From: an uncultured Pseudanabaenaceae cyanobacterium
Lineage (GTDB): Bacteria > Cyanobacteriota > Cyanobacteriia > Pseudanabaenales > Pseudanabaenaceae
Reading direction: 5' to 3'
Assembly: GCA_937927915.1 (NCBI GenBank)
Contig: CALGKB010000001.1
Coordinates: 62,001 to 126,000, forward strand
DNA length: 64,000 bases
In this document: positions 25,503 through 34,287 of the stretch, one piece after another
How the letters are laid out: every line of letters starts with the position of its first letter
Numbering within the stretch: the stretch's first letter is position 1
Made by a program: the position numbers and the translations under genes
The notes under the pieces: model-generated
What the model saw: only the letters and a program-made list of their open reading frames with translations
Told to the model about the DNA's origin: nothing
The model's database searches: none

Positions 25503-27404
25503 CTAGAATTTTTCCCCAATGCCGAAACTGATTTGCGTATTGCCATCTTCTGCCACACCGTAGTCAATGCGAATGGCACCCAAGGGCGATCGGATACGAA
25601 TGCCGCCCCCATAGCCAAAACCGCTGCCGGGTTTTCCCCGCACAATGGCGGGACTGCCTATAACTTGGTTGCCTGTACCCAGGTCTGTGCCATAGTCGGC
25701 AAAAATGACGCCGTTGAGGATGGAGAAAATGGGGAAGCGATATTCCGCTGAGAGGAGGGCAAAACTCTTCCCGCTGCCAATTCTACCTTCGTCGTAACCC
25801 CGCACGGAGTTGGTGCCGCCAATGCGAAATGCCTCGTAGGGGGGAAACTCCCCGATGATTGTGCCCCCCTGGATGTTGAAGGCAAGGGCTTGGGGACCAG
25901 GGGTGAAATTCACCAGTTGCACAGGGATATAAAAACTATAGCTGGCGCGCAGACGATTGAAAAGGGCACTGCTCCCCCCAAACACAAGGGCTTGCTCCGT
26001 CGCTACCCGCAAAAGGGAACCGGTGGTGGGCTGGAGGGGGTCATCCCGCCGATCGGTGGCATAGGCGATTTGAGCGATCGCCAGACTGTCCTCCCCCGTG
26101 CCGCTAAAACTGAGGGGATTCCCTAGACCATCTGTTGCCACTGTGCCCCCCGGGACATCGGAAATACGCACCTGCTCAAACCGCAGACCAATGGAGCCGC
26201 TGTTGCCATCCCCTAGGGGACGGGAAAAACTAAAACTTGCCCCTAAACGATTTTCCCTGGGGGTCTCCAGTTTGCTTTCCCCAACCCCAATACCTGGGGG
26301 AGCAGTAGGAGGGTTGTCAAAGATGTAACTAAAGAGACGGCGACTAAAAATATTGGCACTGAAGGAGGTACGGAAGGGGTCGCCCGCTAACCAGGGGTCA
26401 GTAAAACTGAGGTCAAACAGCAGTTCCCGTTCCCCCACCTGGGCATCAAAGCCCACTTTTTGGTTATTGCCGCCAAAGTTGGTCTGCTGAAAACTAACAC
26501 CCCCAAATAGCCCTGTTGCTGAACTCAAGCCCGCTGCCAGGGAGATAGAACCTGTACTTCTCTCTTTGACGTTGACGTTGACGATCACCTGTTTGGGGTC
26601 AGTGCCAGGGTTGAGATTGACATTGACATCTTCAAAAATACCCAAGCCAAAGACCCTCTGCAGGTCTGCCTGCAGGGTGTTGCGGTTAAGGACATCTCCT
26701 GGCTTGGTGGTCAGTTCCCTGGTGATAATAAATTCCCTGGTGTTGCCGCGAATCGGTTTCCCCTCTTTGTCTTCTGTCTTTCCTTCTTCGTTGAGAAAAC
26801 CTACCCTGATCTCTTCAATCACACCCTCTGCTACAACTAAGGTAATTGTACCGTCAGGTGCCGATCGAATGTCTGCTACCTGAGCCAAGACAAAACCATT
26901 GTCCTGATAGAGTTTTTCTAGGGCTTTGACGGCTTCCTGCAAACTTAAAAGATTGATGGTTTTGTTGAACTGGTCGCCAAACAGACTCTGAATAATTTGC
27001 TCTTTCGTCTGCAGTTTGCCCTGGCTGTCCTTTAGTCCGTTGTCTAAAACCTGGCTGTTTTCCGTCACGATCGCTTTTAGGGGAGGGTTAGGCTGTGCCA
27101 CAAACTTGAGGCGAATGCCCAGGGGGGTGTTTTCCGGTTGTGCTTGTACGTTGCTAAAAAACCCTGTCCCAAAGACGGCGTTGGCAGCTTTTTCGACGTC
27201 TGAGCGGCTAATAATTGCCCCAGGGCGGATAGGAATGGCATCATAGGCAGCTTTTTCCAATTCGGGGCTGAGTGCCTTCCCTTCTCCATCTACCACCAAC
27301 ACTTCCACAACTTGGATTCTTGCTTCCCCGTTAGTTTGCGCTAGGAGCGGCAGACAGGGAGAAATACACCACAAAAGAGGTAACAATATAGCCAGAGAAC
27401 GCAT
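25503..27404 (-). CDS. Omp85/BamA-family outer membrane assembly protein
   Basis: 633 residues. A signal peptide (about 1-22, ending LLAQ) precedes three POTRA domains (about 28-290), the cyanobacterial/Toc75 arrangement. These include GTGFFSNVQA, DNGFVLAQV and VFGLGIFEDVNV. The C-terminal barrel (about 310-633) has ATDRRDDPLQPTTGS, the lid-loop motif SVRGYDEG and the terminal FGIGEKF, ending in Phe as outer-membrane barrels do. It inserts beta-barrel proteins in the outer membrane. Essential in studied cyanobacteria. Confidence 0.93.
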   Translation of the reverse strand: MRSLAILLPLLWCISPCLPLLAQTNGEARIQVVEVLVVDGEGKALSPELEKAAYDAIPIRPGAIISRSDVEKAANAVFGTGFFSNVQAQPENTPLGIRLKFVAQPNPPLKAIVTENSQVLDNGLKDSQGKLQTKEQIIQSLFGDQFNKTINLLSLQEAVKALEKLYQDNGFVLAQVADIRSAPDGTITLVVAEGVIEEIRVGFLNEEGKTEDKEGKPIRGNTREFIITRELTTKPGDVLNRNTLQADLQRVFGLGIFEDVNVNLNPGTDPKQVIVNVNVKERSTGSISLAAGLSSATGLFGGVSFQQTNFGGNNQKVGFDAQVGERELLFDLSFTDPWLAGDPFRTSFSANIFSRRLFSYIFDNPPTAPPGIGVGESKLETPRENRLGASFSFSRPLGDGNSGSIGLRFEQVRISDVPGGTVATDGLGNPLSFSGTGEDSLAIAQIAYATDRRDDPLQPTTGSLLRVATEQALVFGGSSALFNRLRASYSFYIPVQLVNFTPGPQALAFNIQGGTIIGEFPPYEAFRIGGTNSVRGYDEGRIGSGKSFALLSAEYRFPIFSILNGVIFADYGTDLGTGNQVIGSPAIVRGKPGSGFGYGGGIRIRSPLGAIRIDYGVAEDGNTQISFGIGEKF

Positions 27405-27412
27405 AGGAAAAG

Positions 27413-28120
27413 TTAGGTAGATTCTACAACGCGACGCAGGACTTCCGCATAGGCGGCACTTTCACCCCCTAGGTCTTGTCTAAACCGGTCTTTGTCTAAT
27501 ACCCGATCGGTGTCCCAGTCCCACAGGCGACAGGTATCGGGGCTAATTTCATCTGCTAATATTACCGCACCATGTCCATTTATCCCAAATTCCAACTTAA
27601 AATCCACTAACTTTAGACGACGGCTTTGGAAAAAAGGTTGCAAACGATCGTTTACTGCCAAGGCTTGCTGGCGCAGTAGTTCTACCTGCTCTGGCGTGGC
27701 TACCTGTAAGAGGGCAATATGGTCGTTGTTGACGAGGGGGTCACCGAGGTCGTCGTTTTTGTAATAAAACTCCACGATCGGTTGGGGCAAAACCCGTCCC
27801 TGTTCTATCCCTAGGCGTTGGCAGAGACTGCCGGCGGCGATATTGCGCACGACCACTTCCAGGGGCAAAATTTTGACTGCCTGCACCAGCATCTGCTGGG
27901 GGGCAACTTGGCGGAGAAAGTGATTGGCAATCCCCTGTTGCTGCAAATACTGCAGGATATGGCTGGCAATAGTGCAGTTGTACTCCCCCTTGCGGGCAAT
28001 AATGCCTTTCTTTTGGGCGTTAAATGCCGTTGCCTCGTCTTTGAAATGCACTAACAGGACAGCGGGATCAGCAGTGCGGTAGAGAATCTTTGCCTTGCCT
28101 TCGTATAAAACTTCCTGCAT
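27413..28120 (-). CDS. purC: Phosphoribosylaminoimidazole-succinocarboxamide synthase
   Basis: 235 residues from ATG at 28120. LYEGKAKILY, FKDEATAFNAQKKG, VVRNIAAGSLCQRLGI, LVDFKLEFG and LADEISPDTCRLWD are canonical SAICAR synthetase motifs. It joins aspartate to CAIR using ATP in purine synthesis. A longer in-frame start at 28252 would overlap the nuclease gene and is not needed. Packed 8 bases before the Omp85 gene. Confidence 0.96.
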   Translation of the reverse strand: MQEVLYEGKAKILYRTADPAVLLVHFKDEATAFNAQKKGIIARKGEYNCTIASHILQYLQQQGIANHFLRQVAPQQMLVQAVKILPLEVVVRNIAAGSLCQRLGIEQGRVLPQPIVEFYYKNDDLGDPLVNNDHIALLQVATPEQVELLRQQALAVNDRLQPFFQSRRLKLVDFKLEFGINGHGAVILADEISPDTCRLWDWDTDRVLDKDRFRQDLGGESAAYAEVLRRVVEST

Positions 28121-28140
28121 GTACCTCCTCCCTAGCGATT

Positions 28141-29937
28141 TCACGATAACACAGAAAGGGAATTTTGGCGGCTGAGATGGTGCCAGTGCCACCACACCAC
28201 TACCATAGCGATCGTGTCTAAGCGACAGTATTGTTCTAGCAACTTCTCCCACAGAGGGTCACCTTGGGCGCTGCCGTAGTGAAATTCCTGGTAGGCAAGG
28301 GCAGCTTCCATCCCCTCCTGGACCACCACCTCCCGATCGGGCAACTGATAGCGATCGAGTTGGGCATAGGGGTTAGCAATAGTTTCCTTGACGTACTCCT
28401 GCAGCCAGGGAATAGTGTGAAGGTAGGGGTTGGTCTGCCAGATGGCGGGAAAGACGCGTTTGAGGGAAGTGCGCCCTCCCATAAGGGGATGGAAATAGTA
28501 TTTGAGGGTGAGGGCATGGAGGTCTACCAGGGGCGGGAGGTGGGCAAGCCAGTCTCTCGTGGAGCGATCGGGGTGGTCCGTGCGTGCCATTTGGCTGGCA
28601 ATCTCCTTGAGGACAGTATGCTCATGCATCCCCCAACTAAACACAGTCCCCCCTGTCCCCAGGCAGTGTTTGAGGGTGCGGGCAAATTCCCAGTTGGGAA
28701 AGTCCAGTTCCAGACAAAGCCAACTGCGGTGCTGGGGCGGTTCCTGGGGGGCAAAAATGGTGTGACAACTCCATTGAAACGCCACGATCGTGTAGGGACT
28801 TAACCCCCGCCGGGGCGGCAGGGCGAGACGAGCAGTCTCAAAATCGACAAAATGAAGGGGATAGGCAAAACTGGCTAGCAGGGGACAAATGTCAGGGGAG
28901 AGCCACTCCTGGTCGTGGGCAGTGTAGTGTAACTGAATCCGCTGTCGCTGCCCGTGAAAATTCTCCTCCAGGGACTCCAGGGGTACAGCAAACATACTCG
29001 CCTGTCCCTGCTCCACCAGATGCCGCACGATCGTTTTACTGCCATTGTAGAGACGCGTGCCGTGATAGAAATCAAAGATGTGATGCTTGACCTGCGCCAG
29101 CTCCCCCCAACACTCACGGAAGCCATCCTTCTCTCCCTGCCCCCCTCTGAATTCACAATCTTTACAGTGTTTGTCAATGGGGACATGGGGTTTAGGTAGC
29201 CCCGCTGCCAACAGTTGCAGGAGGTGATTTACTTCCGGCTGGATGTCGGAGCGCACCGCCACCACTGCTTCTGTCACATCCACCCAGTTAAAGAAATCCC
29301 CCAGGGGTAGGGGGTGTCCTGGTTCTAGCTCTAACCTGACACCGCTGAAACGGGATAAAGCTTCTCCCCTGGCATGCCGATACAGCCGAAAGCCGCGATG
29401 ATAGTTATCTGCCTGGGCAACAAAGTCCCGATCGGGGAGCAACAGCAGGCATCTGGTTTCTGCCCTGGGCACCATTTCCGCCAAAACTAGCTGTTGAAAG
29501 GCTAGGGAAATAAAAACAGAGAGCCACTCGCTGTGGACTTTATGACTCCTGGGATGGCGCAGGGTTTTCCCCCCCTTAGTGGCTATGTAGATCAACTCAT
29601 ACACTTGGTCAGCCTTGCGCAGGACAAAGGGGCGAGTGACTTTCCCCCCTGCTAAGAGCACTGGTTCCCATAAATTCACCTGGGGCGCTTGCAAGAGAGA
29701 CAGGGTTAACTGGGCACCCCGCTCTAGATCAGTGCCACACTCCACCGCCACCAGGGGCTGCAAATAGGACTGAGCCAGGGCGTACATCATAAACACCCCG
29801 TCCGTCAGACACCGATCGTAGGCAGTAGTAGCGTTATTGGTGGGGTAGTTGTTCTTTTTGTAGTAAAGCTTGGTGAGACAGGAGCGAGCTAATTTGTAGT
29901 CAGATTCCGACAGCAAGTTGGATGCAGACCCTGCCAT
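28141..29937 (-). CDS. RecB-like nuclease with DUF2779 domain
   Basis: 598 residues. The N-terminus LSESDYKLARSCLTKLYYKKN is the RecB/Cas4-like nuclease opening seen in DUF2779 proteins; a Cys pair (HCKDCEF) near residue 258 may hold part of an iron-sulfur or zinc site. The C-terminal half begins with LHFVDFETARLALP (about 370), an Asp-x-Glu like DEDD exonucleases, and ends with YCRLDTIAM. Predicted DNA nuclease in the cytosol; partner unknown. Lies 36 bases downstream of the polymerase-like gene on the same strand, and 20 bases upstream of purC. Confidence 0.78.
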   Translation of the reverse strand: MAGSASNLLSESDYKLARSCLTKLYYKKNNYPTNNATTAYDRCLTDGVFMMYALAQSYLQPLVAVECGTDLERGAQLTLSLLQAPQVNLWEPVLLAGGKVTRPFVLRKADQVYELIYIATKGGKTLRHPRSHKVHSEWLSVFISLAFQQLVLAEMVPRAETRCLLLLPDRDFVAQADNYHRGFRLYRHARGEALSRFSGVRLELEPGHPLPLGDFFNWVDVTEAVVAVRSDIQPEVNHLLQLLAAGLPKPHVPIDKHCKDCEFRGGQGEKDGFRECWGELAQVKHHIFDFYHGTRLYNGSKTIVRHLVEQGQASMFAVPLESLEENFHGQRQRIQLHYTAHDQEWLSPDICPLLASFAYPLHFVDFETARLALPPRRGLSPYTIVAFQWSCHTIFAPQEPPQHRSWLCLELDFPNWEFARTLKHCLGTGGTVFSWGMHEHTVLKEIASQMARTDHPDRSTRDWLAHLPPLVDLHALTLKYYFHPLMGGRTSLKRVFPAIWQTNPYLHTIPWLQEYVKETIANPYAQLDRYQLPDREVVVQEGMEAALAYQEFHYGSAQGDPLWEKLLEQYCRLDTIAMVVVWWHWHHLSRQNSLSVLS

Positions 29938-29973
29938 ACTGTGACGCTTACTACCCTATCTCTATCATAGCCC

Positions 29974-31188
29974 CTACCCTTCCGCTACCTTCCTCTGCAA
30001 AGGCAACTGGAGACGGCGACTCAAGCGTGACTGCTGTAACTGTTGCATACCCGCCTCCGCAATCTCCACCGCACTCGTACCCATGCGTTGATTGACACTA
30101 TCCATCCGCCGCATTGTCGATTCTGACTGCCGCACCGCTGCCCCTAGAGGTAGGGTAGAACTCAGCCCACCACAAACTATACGCAGCTGATCATAGCTAT
30201 CTGCTACTGTAAAAGCATCCCTGAGGGCTTGTTGTGCTTGATTGACCAATTCCTGGGGGGTGTTGAGGGGAACTGGCAACTTCAACAGTGTGGTGGTAAT
30301 ATTTTGCTGCGTGGCAGTGGGATAGAGGGAAATCGCCATTAACCGCGTCACTAAGTGCTGTGCCTGCAGCTGCTGCGCCATCAGAGAGACTGTTAACCCG
30401 ATCGTTTCCTGCAACTGCTCCCACTTGGTAAGGGGCTGGGCAAATTTCCGCCAGCTCAAAATTTCCGGCACCAGAGCGGGAAAATCCGGCGGCTCCAAAC
30501 AGGAGATATTGCGCAATTCCAGGGCAAGACGCAGACCCACAACCCCCATGACTTGCCGTACCACCTGGTCATCTGCCTCTCGCAGGTCAAAAGCTGTGTG
30601 AATGCCCACCGCCCGCAGAAACTCCTTGTAGGTAGGGCTAACCCCCCACACACTCCCCACCCCCAAGCGCTGCAGCATCTCCTCCTGTAATTGCCGATTG
30701 GTAAAGTCCTTAAAGCCCAAGCAAGCCGCCATTTGGGCTAACGTGCGTGTCGGAGCAATCCCCACATGGGCGTACATCCCTGTCCCTACCTTCACTGTTG
30801 CCAACAGTTGCTCGGCTATCCAAGTCACCTTGTCCCCCCTTCGATAGTCTACGGGGTCAAACAGGGGAATAAACAGCCGACCCGGTGCCCACACTTCGAG
30901 GGGGTCACCAAAGTTTTGCAGCATCTCCTGCAGGCGTTTCATCATGTCCTGGCAGAGGAGTTCGTTGATATGATAAACTACTACTCCCTGTTGTCGTACC
31001 CGATCGGCGTAGAGAAACAAAGGGACTCCCCGCTGCAATCCCAACTGCCGCGCCTCCGCCGAGAGCGCCTGGATACATTCATTTTCATCCAGCAAAACCA
31101 CCGGCTTGCCCTCTAGGCTGGGATTGTAGTTGCGCTCACAGGTAATGTAAAAATCCCGACAAGCAACAAAAGCAAATAGGGGGGTCAT
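29974..31188 (-). CDS. Inactive Y-family DNA polymerase homologue (UmuC-like pseudo-enzyme)
   Basis: 404 residues, open throughout. FYITCERNYNPSLEGKPVVLL and SAEARQLGL match the UmuC/DinB palm, and the later thumb and little-finger regions, including MDSVNQRMG near the end, also fit UmuC. The three catalytic carboxylates are gone: motif FALxD reads FAFVACRDFY (Ala 9 in place of Asp), and YSIDEAF reads WAPGRLF (Gly 103, Arg 104 in place of Asp-Glu). Polymerase activity is therefore not expected. ImuB of other phyla is a comparable non-catalytic Y-family protein. No clear LexA box is seen upstream. Confidence 0.85.
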   Translation of the reverse strand: MTPLFAFVACRDFYITCERNYNPSLEGKPVVLLDENECIQALSAEARQLGLQRGVPLFLYADRVRQQGVVVYHINELLCQDMMKRLQEMLQNFGDPLEVWAPGRLFIPLFDPVDYRRGDKVTWIAEQLLATVKVGTGMYAHVGIAPTRTLAQMAACLGFKDFTNRQLQEEMLQRLGVGSVWGVSPTYKEFLRAVGIHTAFDLREADDQVVRQVMGVVGLRLALELRNISCLEPPDFPALVPEILSWRKFAQPLTKWEQLQETIGLTVSLMAQQLQAQHLVTRLMAISLYPTATQQNITTTLLKLPVPLNTPQELVNQAQQALRDAFTVADSYDQLRIVCGGLSSTLPLGAAVRQSESTMRRMDSVNQRMGTSAVEIAEAGMQQLQQSRLSRRLQLPLQRKVAEG

Positions 31189-31365
31189 GTTTGCTCCTCG
31201 CGGACAGCGTGACTATGTTATACCGCAGTCAGCCCCTTTGTGGTAGAACTGTAACTAGAAATCTGTCCACTTCCGTCACTAAAAGATTTGTTCACGATCA
31301 TTTCTGACACCTGATCTCCCCCACCACCTTGTAAGATAGTTTACATTCCACAAGGGCAAAGCGCT

Positions 31366-31617
31366 ATGGAGACTCCCTACATTTACTACATTCCCATCTA
31401 CCCTGACGATGACTGCAGCGAAACTCTCATGCATCTGTTCATGGGGCAGCCCGGGCTGGATAAACAGATCCTCGCACTCTTGGATGAACTCGATCGGCGG
31501 GAGCAGGCAGGGGAAGGGGTAGACTACCTCCAGGAATTGGAAGACAAACTAGGACTGAAGCGGGTGTCAGTCCATCAACTCAACCGCGATCGTAAATTTG
31601 CCCCCATCAATACCTAG
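31366..31617 (+). CDS. Small acidic protein, function unknown
   Basis: 83 residues, not recognised. It starts METPYIYYIPIYPDDDC, then has a helical Glu/Leu-rich part (LDELDRREQAGEGVDYLQELEDKLGLK). No motif points to a function. The stop codon directly abuts the stop codon of the opposing SpoIID-like gene at 31618. The 177-base gap before it, 31189-31365, separates two divergent genes and shows no structure I recognise. Confidence 0.55.
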   Translation: METPYIYYIPIYPDDDCSETLMHLFMGQPGLDKQILALLDELDRREQAGEGVDYLQELEDKLGLKRVSVHQLNRDRKFAPINT

Positions 31618-32418
31618 TTAAGGCGACTTGATAGGACGGGTGCGGTACCACCAGCCGAGAATCTGCAGCCAGTTCCAACCGCGATTTGCCATTTGGTTAC
31701 TCATCTCCTGGTCTAGGTGCTGCCCGTCGGAAATAGGCATATAGCCATTGCCCCAGCTGATCCACTCCCGTTTTAGTCTAGCACGGTAGTAACCCTTGAA
31801 TTCCGGACTGAGTATATAGCCCTCTGTAGCGGCAACTGCCTGGTCACTGCGGGGGTGGATCACAGCTTTGGTCGTGCCCGTTTGGGGGTCAAAACGATAA
31901 AAGCCCTTGTATACCTGGTCTCTGGTGTCACTGACAAGGTCATAGGGGGCATTCCCCCACTTCCGCTGTCGTTGCGTGTTCATGGCATAGCTGCGGGCGG
32001 CGACTGCCTGCGCCATCAGAGCGTCTAGGTGCCAACTAGCCGGCATCTCACTCGGAACAACACTGCGCAAATACTGCTCCAGGGGCAGGACATTGACAGC
32101 GATCGCTTGGTTGCGCCACCGCGTGATGTGCATTTCCCCAGGATAGAGGGTATCCTTGATTTGAATAAACCCATGGTTGTCAGTGGTAATGCGGGCGGGG
32201 GGAAAGGCGGGAATAGAGTACCACTGTCCTGGATTGAGGGGAGTGACCTGACCACCTATCTCCAGGCGACCAGGCTGATTGACCGCCACCTTGATTTCTT
32301 CCCCTGGCTCTTCGTGCACTAGTACTCGTATCATGCCACTGGCAAAGGCAGGTGACAACCTAGACACAAAGGTTAGCAGGAGCGCTAGGAGTACCGATCG
32401 AATCGTCGTTTTTACCAT
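31618..32418 (-). CDS. SpoIID/LytB domain cell-wall protein
   Basis: 266 residues. A signal peptide (about 1-27, ending FASG) precedes a SpoIID domain with NVLPLEQYLRSVVPSEMPASW, then MAQAVAARSYAM and a Thr-Glu-Gly segment (AVAATEGYI). SpoIID-type proteins are lytic transglycosylases acting on denuded glycan strands in the periplasm. In non-sporulating cyanobacteria they have general cell-wall roles. A 158-base leader (32419-32576) separates it from the fur-like gene on the same strand. Confidence 0.88.
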   Translation of the reverse strand: MVKTTIRSVLLALLLTFVSRLSPAFASGMIRVLVHEEPGEEIKVAVNQPGRLEIGGQVTPLNPGQWYSIPAFPPARITTDNHGFIQIKDTLYPGEMHITRWRNQAIAVNVLPLEQYLRSVVPSEMPASWHLDALMAQAVAARSYAMNTQRQRKWGNAPYDLVSDTRDQVYKGFYRFDPQTGTTKAVIHPRSDQAVAATEGYILSPEFKGYYRARLKREWISWGNGYMPISDGQHLDQEMSNQMANRGWNWLQILGWWYRTRPIKSP

Positions 32419-32576
32419 GTTTCACTCACACCAGTACGTCTTCTTACGGCGTTGCTTTCCCGTTTATTTGCCCCAGGCGGCCGGGAATACCGGCTCAGTT
32501 GCCGAATCCTGTAAGAGGATAGTCCGATCGGGGGGCGTTTGTCTAGCTTGGGCGGAAAATACCCCTAGATTCCTGA
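32419..32576 (-). other. 158-base intergenic leader before the SpoIID-like gene, self-complementary
   Basis: Gap between two co-directional genes. Read on the minus strand it holds several short inverted repeats close together: CGGC...GCCG, GCCGG...CCGGC and TTCCCG...CGGGAA. I do not recognise a known riboswitch. It should contain the promoter of the SpoIID-like gene. No intrinsic terminator for the fur-like gene is visible. Confidence 0.3.
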
Positions 32577-32993
32577 TTATTTCTGGAAATTAACTGACTC
32601 TTGTTTCTTTTGCCAGCAAGCACCGCAGATGCCGTAAAAGTCCAGGCTGTGATAGTAAATATGGAAGTTGTAGTCGGGGGGCAGTTGCATATTCAGGGCA
32701 GTGAGGGGACAGGTATCAATGGGAAAGGAGCGTCCACAGCTTAGGCAATAGAGGTGATGGCGATCGAGTAACAAAGGGCTATAGACGGTCTCGCCGCTGG
32801 GGGTAATGATGGCTTTGATGGCACCCTGTTGTTTGAGAGTTTCTAAACCGCGGTAGACTGTCGCCAAACCCATGCTGTAGCCCCGATTTTTCAATCGTCG
32901 ATGCAGTTCCTGGGCAGAGATTGCTTCGTTCAGTTCCTGCAAAAGATTGAGGATGAGGGTCTGTTTTTTAGTGATGGGCAGCGAAGATGTCAT
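32577..32993 (-). CDS. Fur-family metalloregulator (Fur/Zur/PerR type)
   Basis: 138 residues. An N-terminal winged helix (LHRRLKNRGYSMGLATVYRGLETLKQQG) is followed by a dimerisation domain with DRHHLYCLSCG and CGACW, the two CxxC pairs of the structural zinc site. The HxHx cluster of metal-sensing residues is reduced to DRHH and later HS. Which of Fur, Zur or PerR it is cannot be decided; the lack of a C-terminal His-rich tail and the context give no help. It represses target genes with bound metal. Confidence 0.85.
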   Translation of the reverse strand: MTSSLPITKKQTLILNLLQELNEAISAQELHRRLKNRGYSMGLATVYRGLETLKQQGAIKAIITPSGETVYSPLLLDRHHLYCLSCGRSFPIDTCPLTALNMQLPPDYNFHIYYHSLDFYGICGACWQKKQESVNFQK

Positions 32994-33017
32994 AGACCAA
33001 CTCCAGGGACTGATACC

Positions 33018-33893
33018 TCAATTATCAACGATGATTCGTTCTGCAACTCGCAGTTTGGCAGAGCGGGCACGGGGGTTCTGGGCAATTTCTGCTGCGGAAG
33101 GCACGATCGGTTTTTTATTCACCATTACTAGGCGGGGGTCAGTTTTATAGGCGGTTTTCACCAGGCGGTCTTCCAGGGAATGAAAGGTGATGATTACTAA
33201 TCTACCCCCCCCTTCTAGCCAATCTGGTACGGCTTGTAACCAAGTCTGCAGGGATGCCAGTTCCTGATTGACCGCCAGGCGCAGGGCTTGGAAGGTACGG
33301 GTGGCGCAGTGGATACGGCCATAGCGATAGGCAGGGGGCACCGATCGGCTAATTACCTCTGCTAGTTCCGTTGTAGTCGTGAGGGGACGGCAGCGTACAA
33401 TTCCCCTGGCAATGGCACGGCTATAGCGTTCTTCCCCCAAGGTAAAAATTAAATCTGCCAGGGCGGTTTCCGAGTAGGTGTTGACAATGTGGGCAGCGGT
33501 TAGCTCTTGCCTTTGGTCCATGCGCATATCCAGGGGGGCGGGGTGGCGAAAACTAAAACCCCGCTGGGGAGTGTCCAACTGGGCAGAACTGACTCCCAAA
33601 TCCGCCAGGATACCGTGAAACCTATGGGGGGGCACAAACTCGCTAAAATTGCCATGCCAAAACTGCACCCGATCGCCATACTCCTGCAGACGGGCTTGGG
33701 CGAAATTGAGGGCAGTAGCGTCCCGATCGATGGCAGTAACCCTGGTACCCTGGTGGGAGAGGATCAGAGCAGTGTGTCCACCACCCCCCACCGTACAATC
33801 CAGATAGCTGCCCCCTACTTGTAATTTCAGTCCTGCAATTACCTCAGCAGCCAGGACAGGAATGTGGTAACTATTCAGGTTTGGACAGCTCAA
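33018..33893 (-). CDS. rsmH: 16S rRNA (cytosine1402-N4)-methyltransferase
   Basis: 291 residues. HIPVLAAEVIAGL, then LDCTVGGGGHT (SAM-binding), ILADLGVSSAQLD, RGFSFR, MDQRQELTAAHIVN and ITFHSLEDRLVK are the RsmH/MraW signature. It methylates C1402 in the decoding centre. In many bacteria it heads the dcw cluster, but no division genes are next to it here. Its start overlaps the upstream gene by 23 bases, so the two are translationally linked. Confidence 0.96.
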   Translation of the reverse strand: MSCPNLNSYHIPVLAAEVIAGLKLQVGGSYLDCTVGGGGHTALILSHQGTRVTAIDRDATALNFAQARLQEYGDRVQFWHGNFSEFVPPHRFHGILADLGVSSAQLDTPQRGFSFRHPAPLDMRMDQRQELTAAHIVNTYSETALADLIFTLGEERYSRAIARGIVRCRPLTTTTELAEVISRSVPPAYRYGRIHCATRTFQALRLAVNQELASLQTWLQAVPDWLEGGGRLVIITFHSLEDRLVKTAYKTDPRLVMVNKKPIVPSAAEIAQNPRARSAKLRVAERIIVDN

Positions 33894-34257
33894 TGCGGAA
33901 GAGTTTACTGTAGAAGATGGTGGGGAAGTCGATCAGTTGTTTTTCCTTGTAGAGGTTGATGACATCAATCAGGTAACTGACAAATTCATTGTTGACCATC
34001 TGCAGTTCGTAGCTGAGTTCGGGCTGGTTGTCAAAGATAAATTTGCATAGGGTGAAGTCCAGGGGCGTGTTTGCTACCCGCCAGGTCGCCACAAAGGGGA
34101 CACTTGGTCCCCCTTCAATTAACCGTTCCCCCACTAACTCCCCTGTTTTGTATAGCCCCAAGGCATAGGGCAGTTGGGCACGGCGATTTACATCCCGTAC
34201 GTAGGGGGCATACATAGCTACTTCTTGGGGGGGAGCTTCCCGCAGTTCCAGTCCCAT
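33871..34257 (-). CDS. Conserved cyanobacterial protein, function unknown
   Basis: 128 residues. The sequence (YVRDVNRRAQLPYALGLYKTGELVGER, then VATWRVANTPLDFTLCKFIFD) looks like a conserved cyanobacterial hypothetical family, but I cannot name it. No signal peptide or transmembrane helix. Overlaps the start of rsmH by 23 bases, so the two are likely expressed together. Confidence 0.65.
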   Translation of the reverse strand: MGLELREAPPQEVAMYAPYVRDVNRRAQLPYALGLYKTGELVGERLIEGGPSVPFVATWRVANTPLDFTLCKFIFDNQPELSYELQMVNNEFVSYLIDVINLYKEKQLIDFPTIFYSKLFRIELSKPE

Positions 34258-34287
34258 AACCTTCCGTCTCTAGGTACACCTAAAAGT

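Noticed and set aside
31189-31365. LexA box controlling the polymerase-like gene
   Set aside because: No match to the cyanobacterial LexA consensus in the 177-base gap.
32419-32576. Known riboswitch (cobalamin, ydaO/c-di-AMP, TPP) before the SpoIID-like gene
   Set aside because: The conserved sequence elements of these classes do not match; kept only as an unassigned structured leader.
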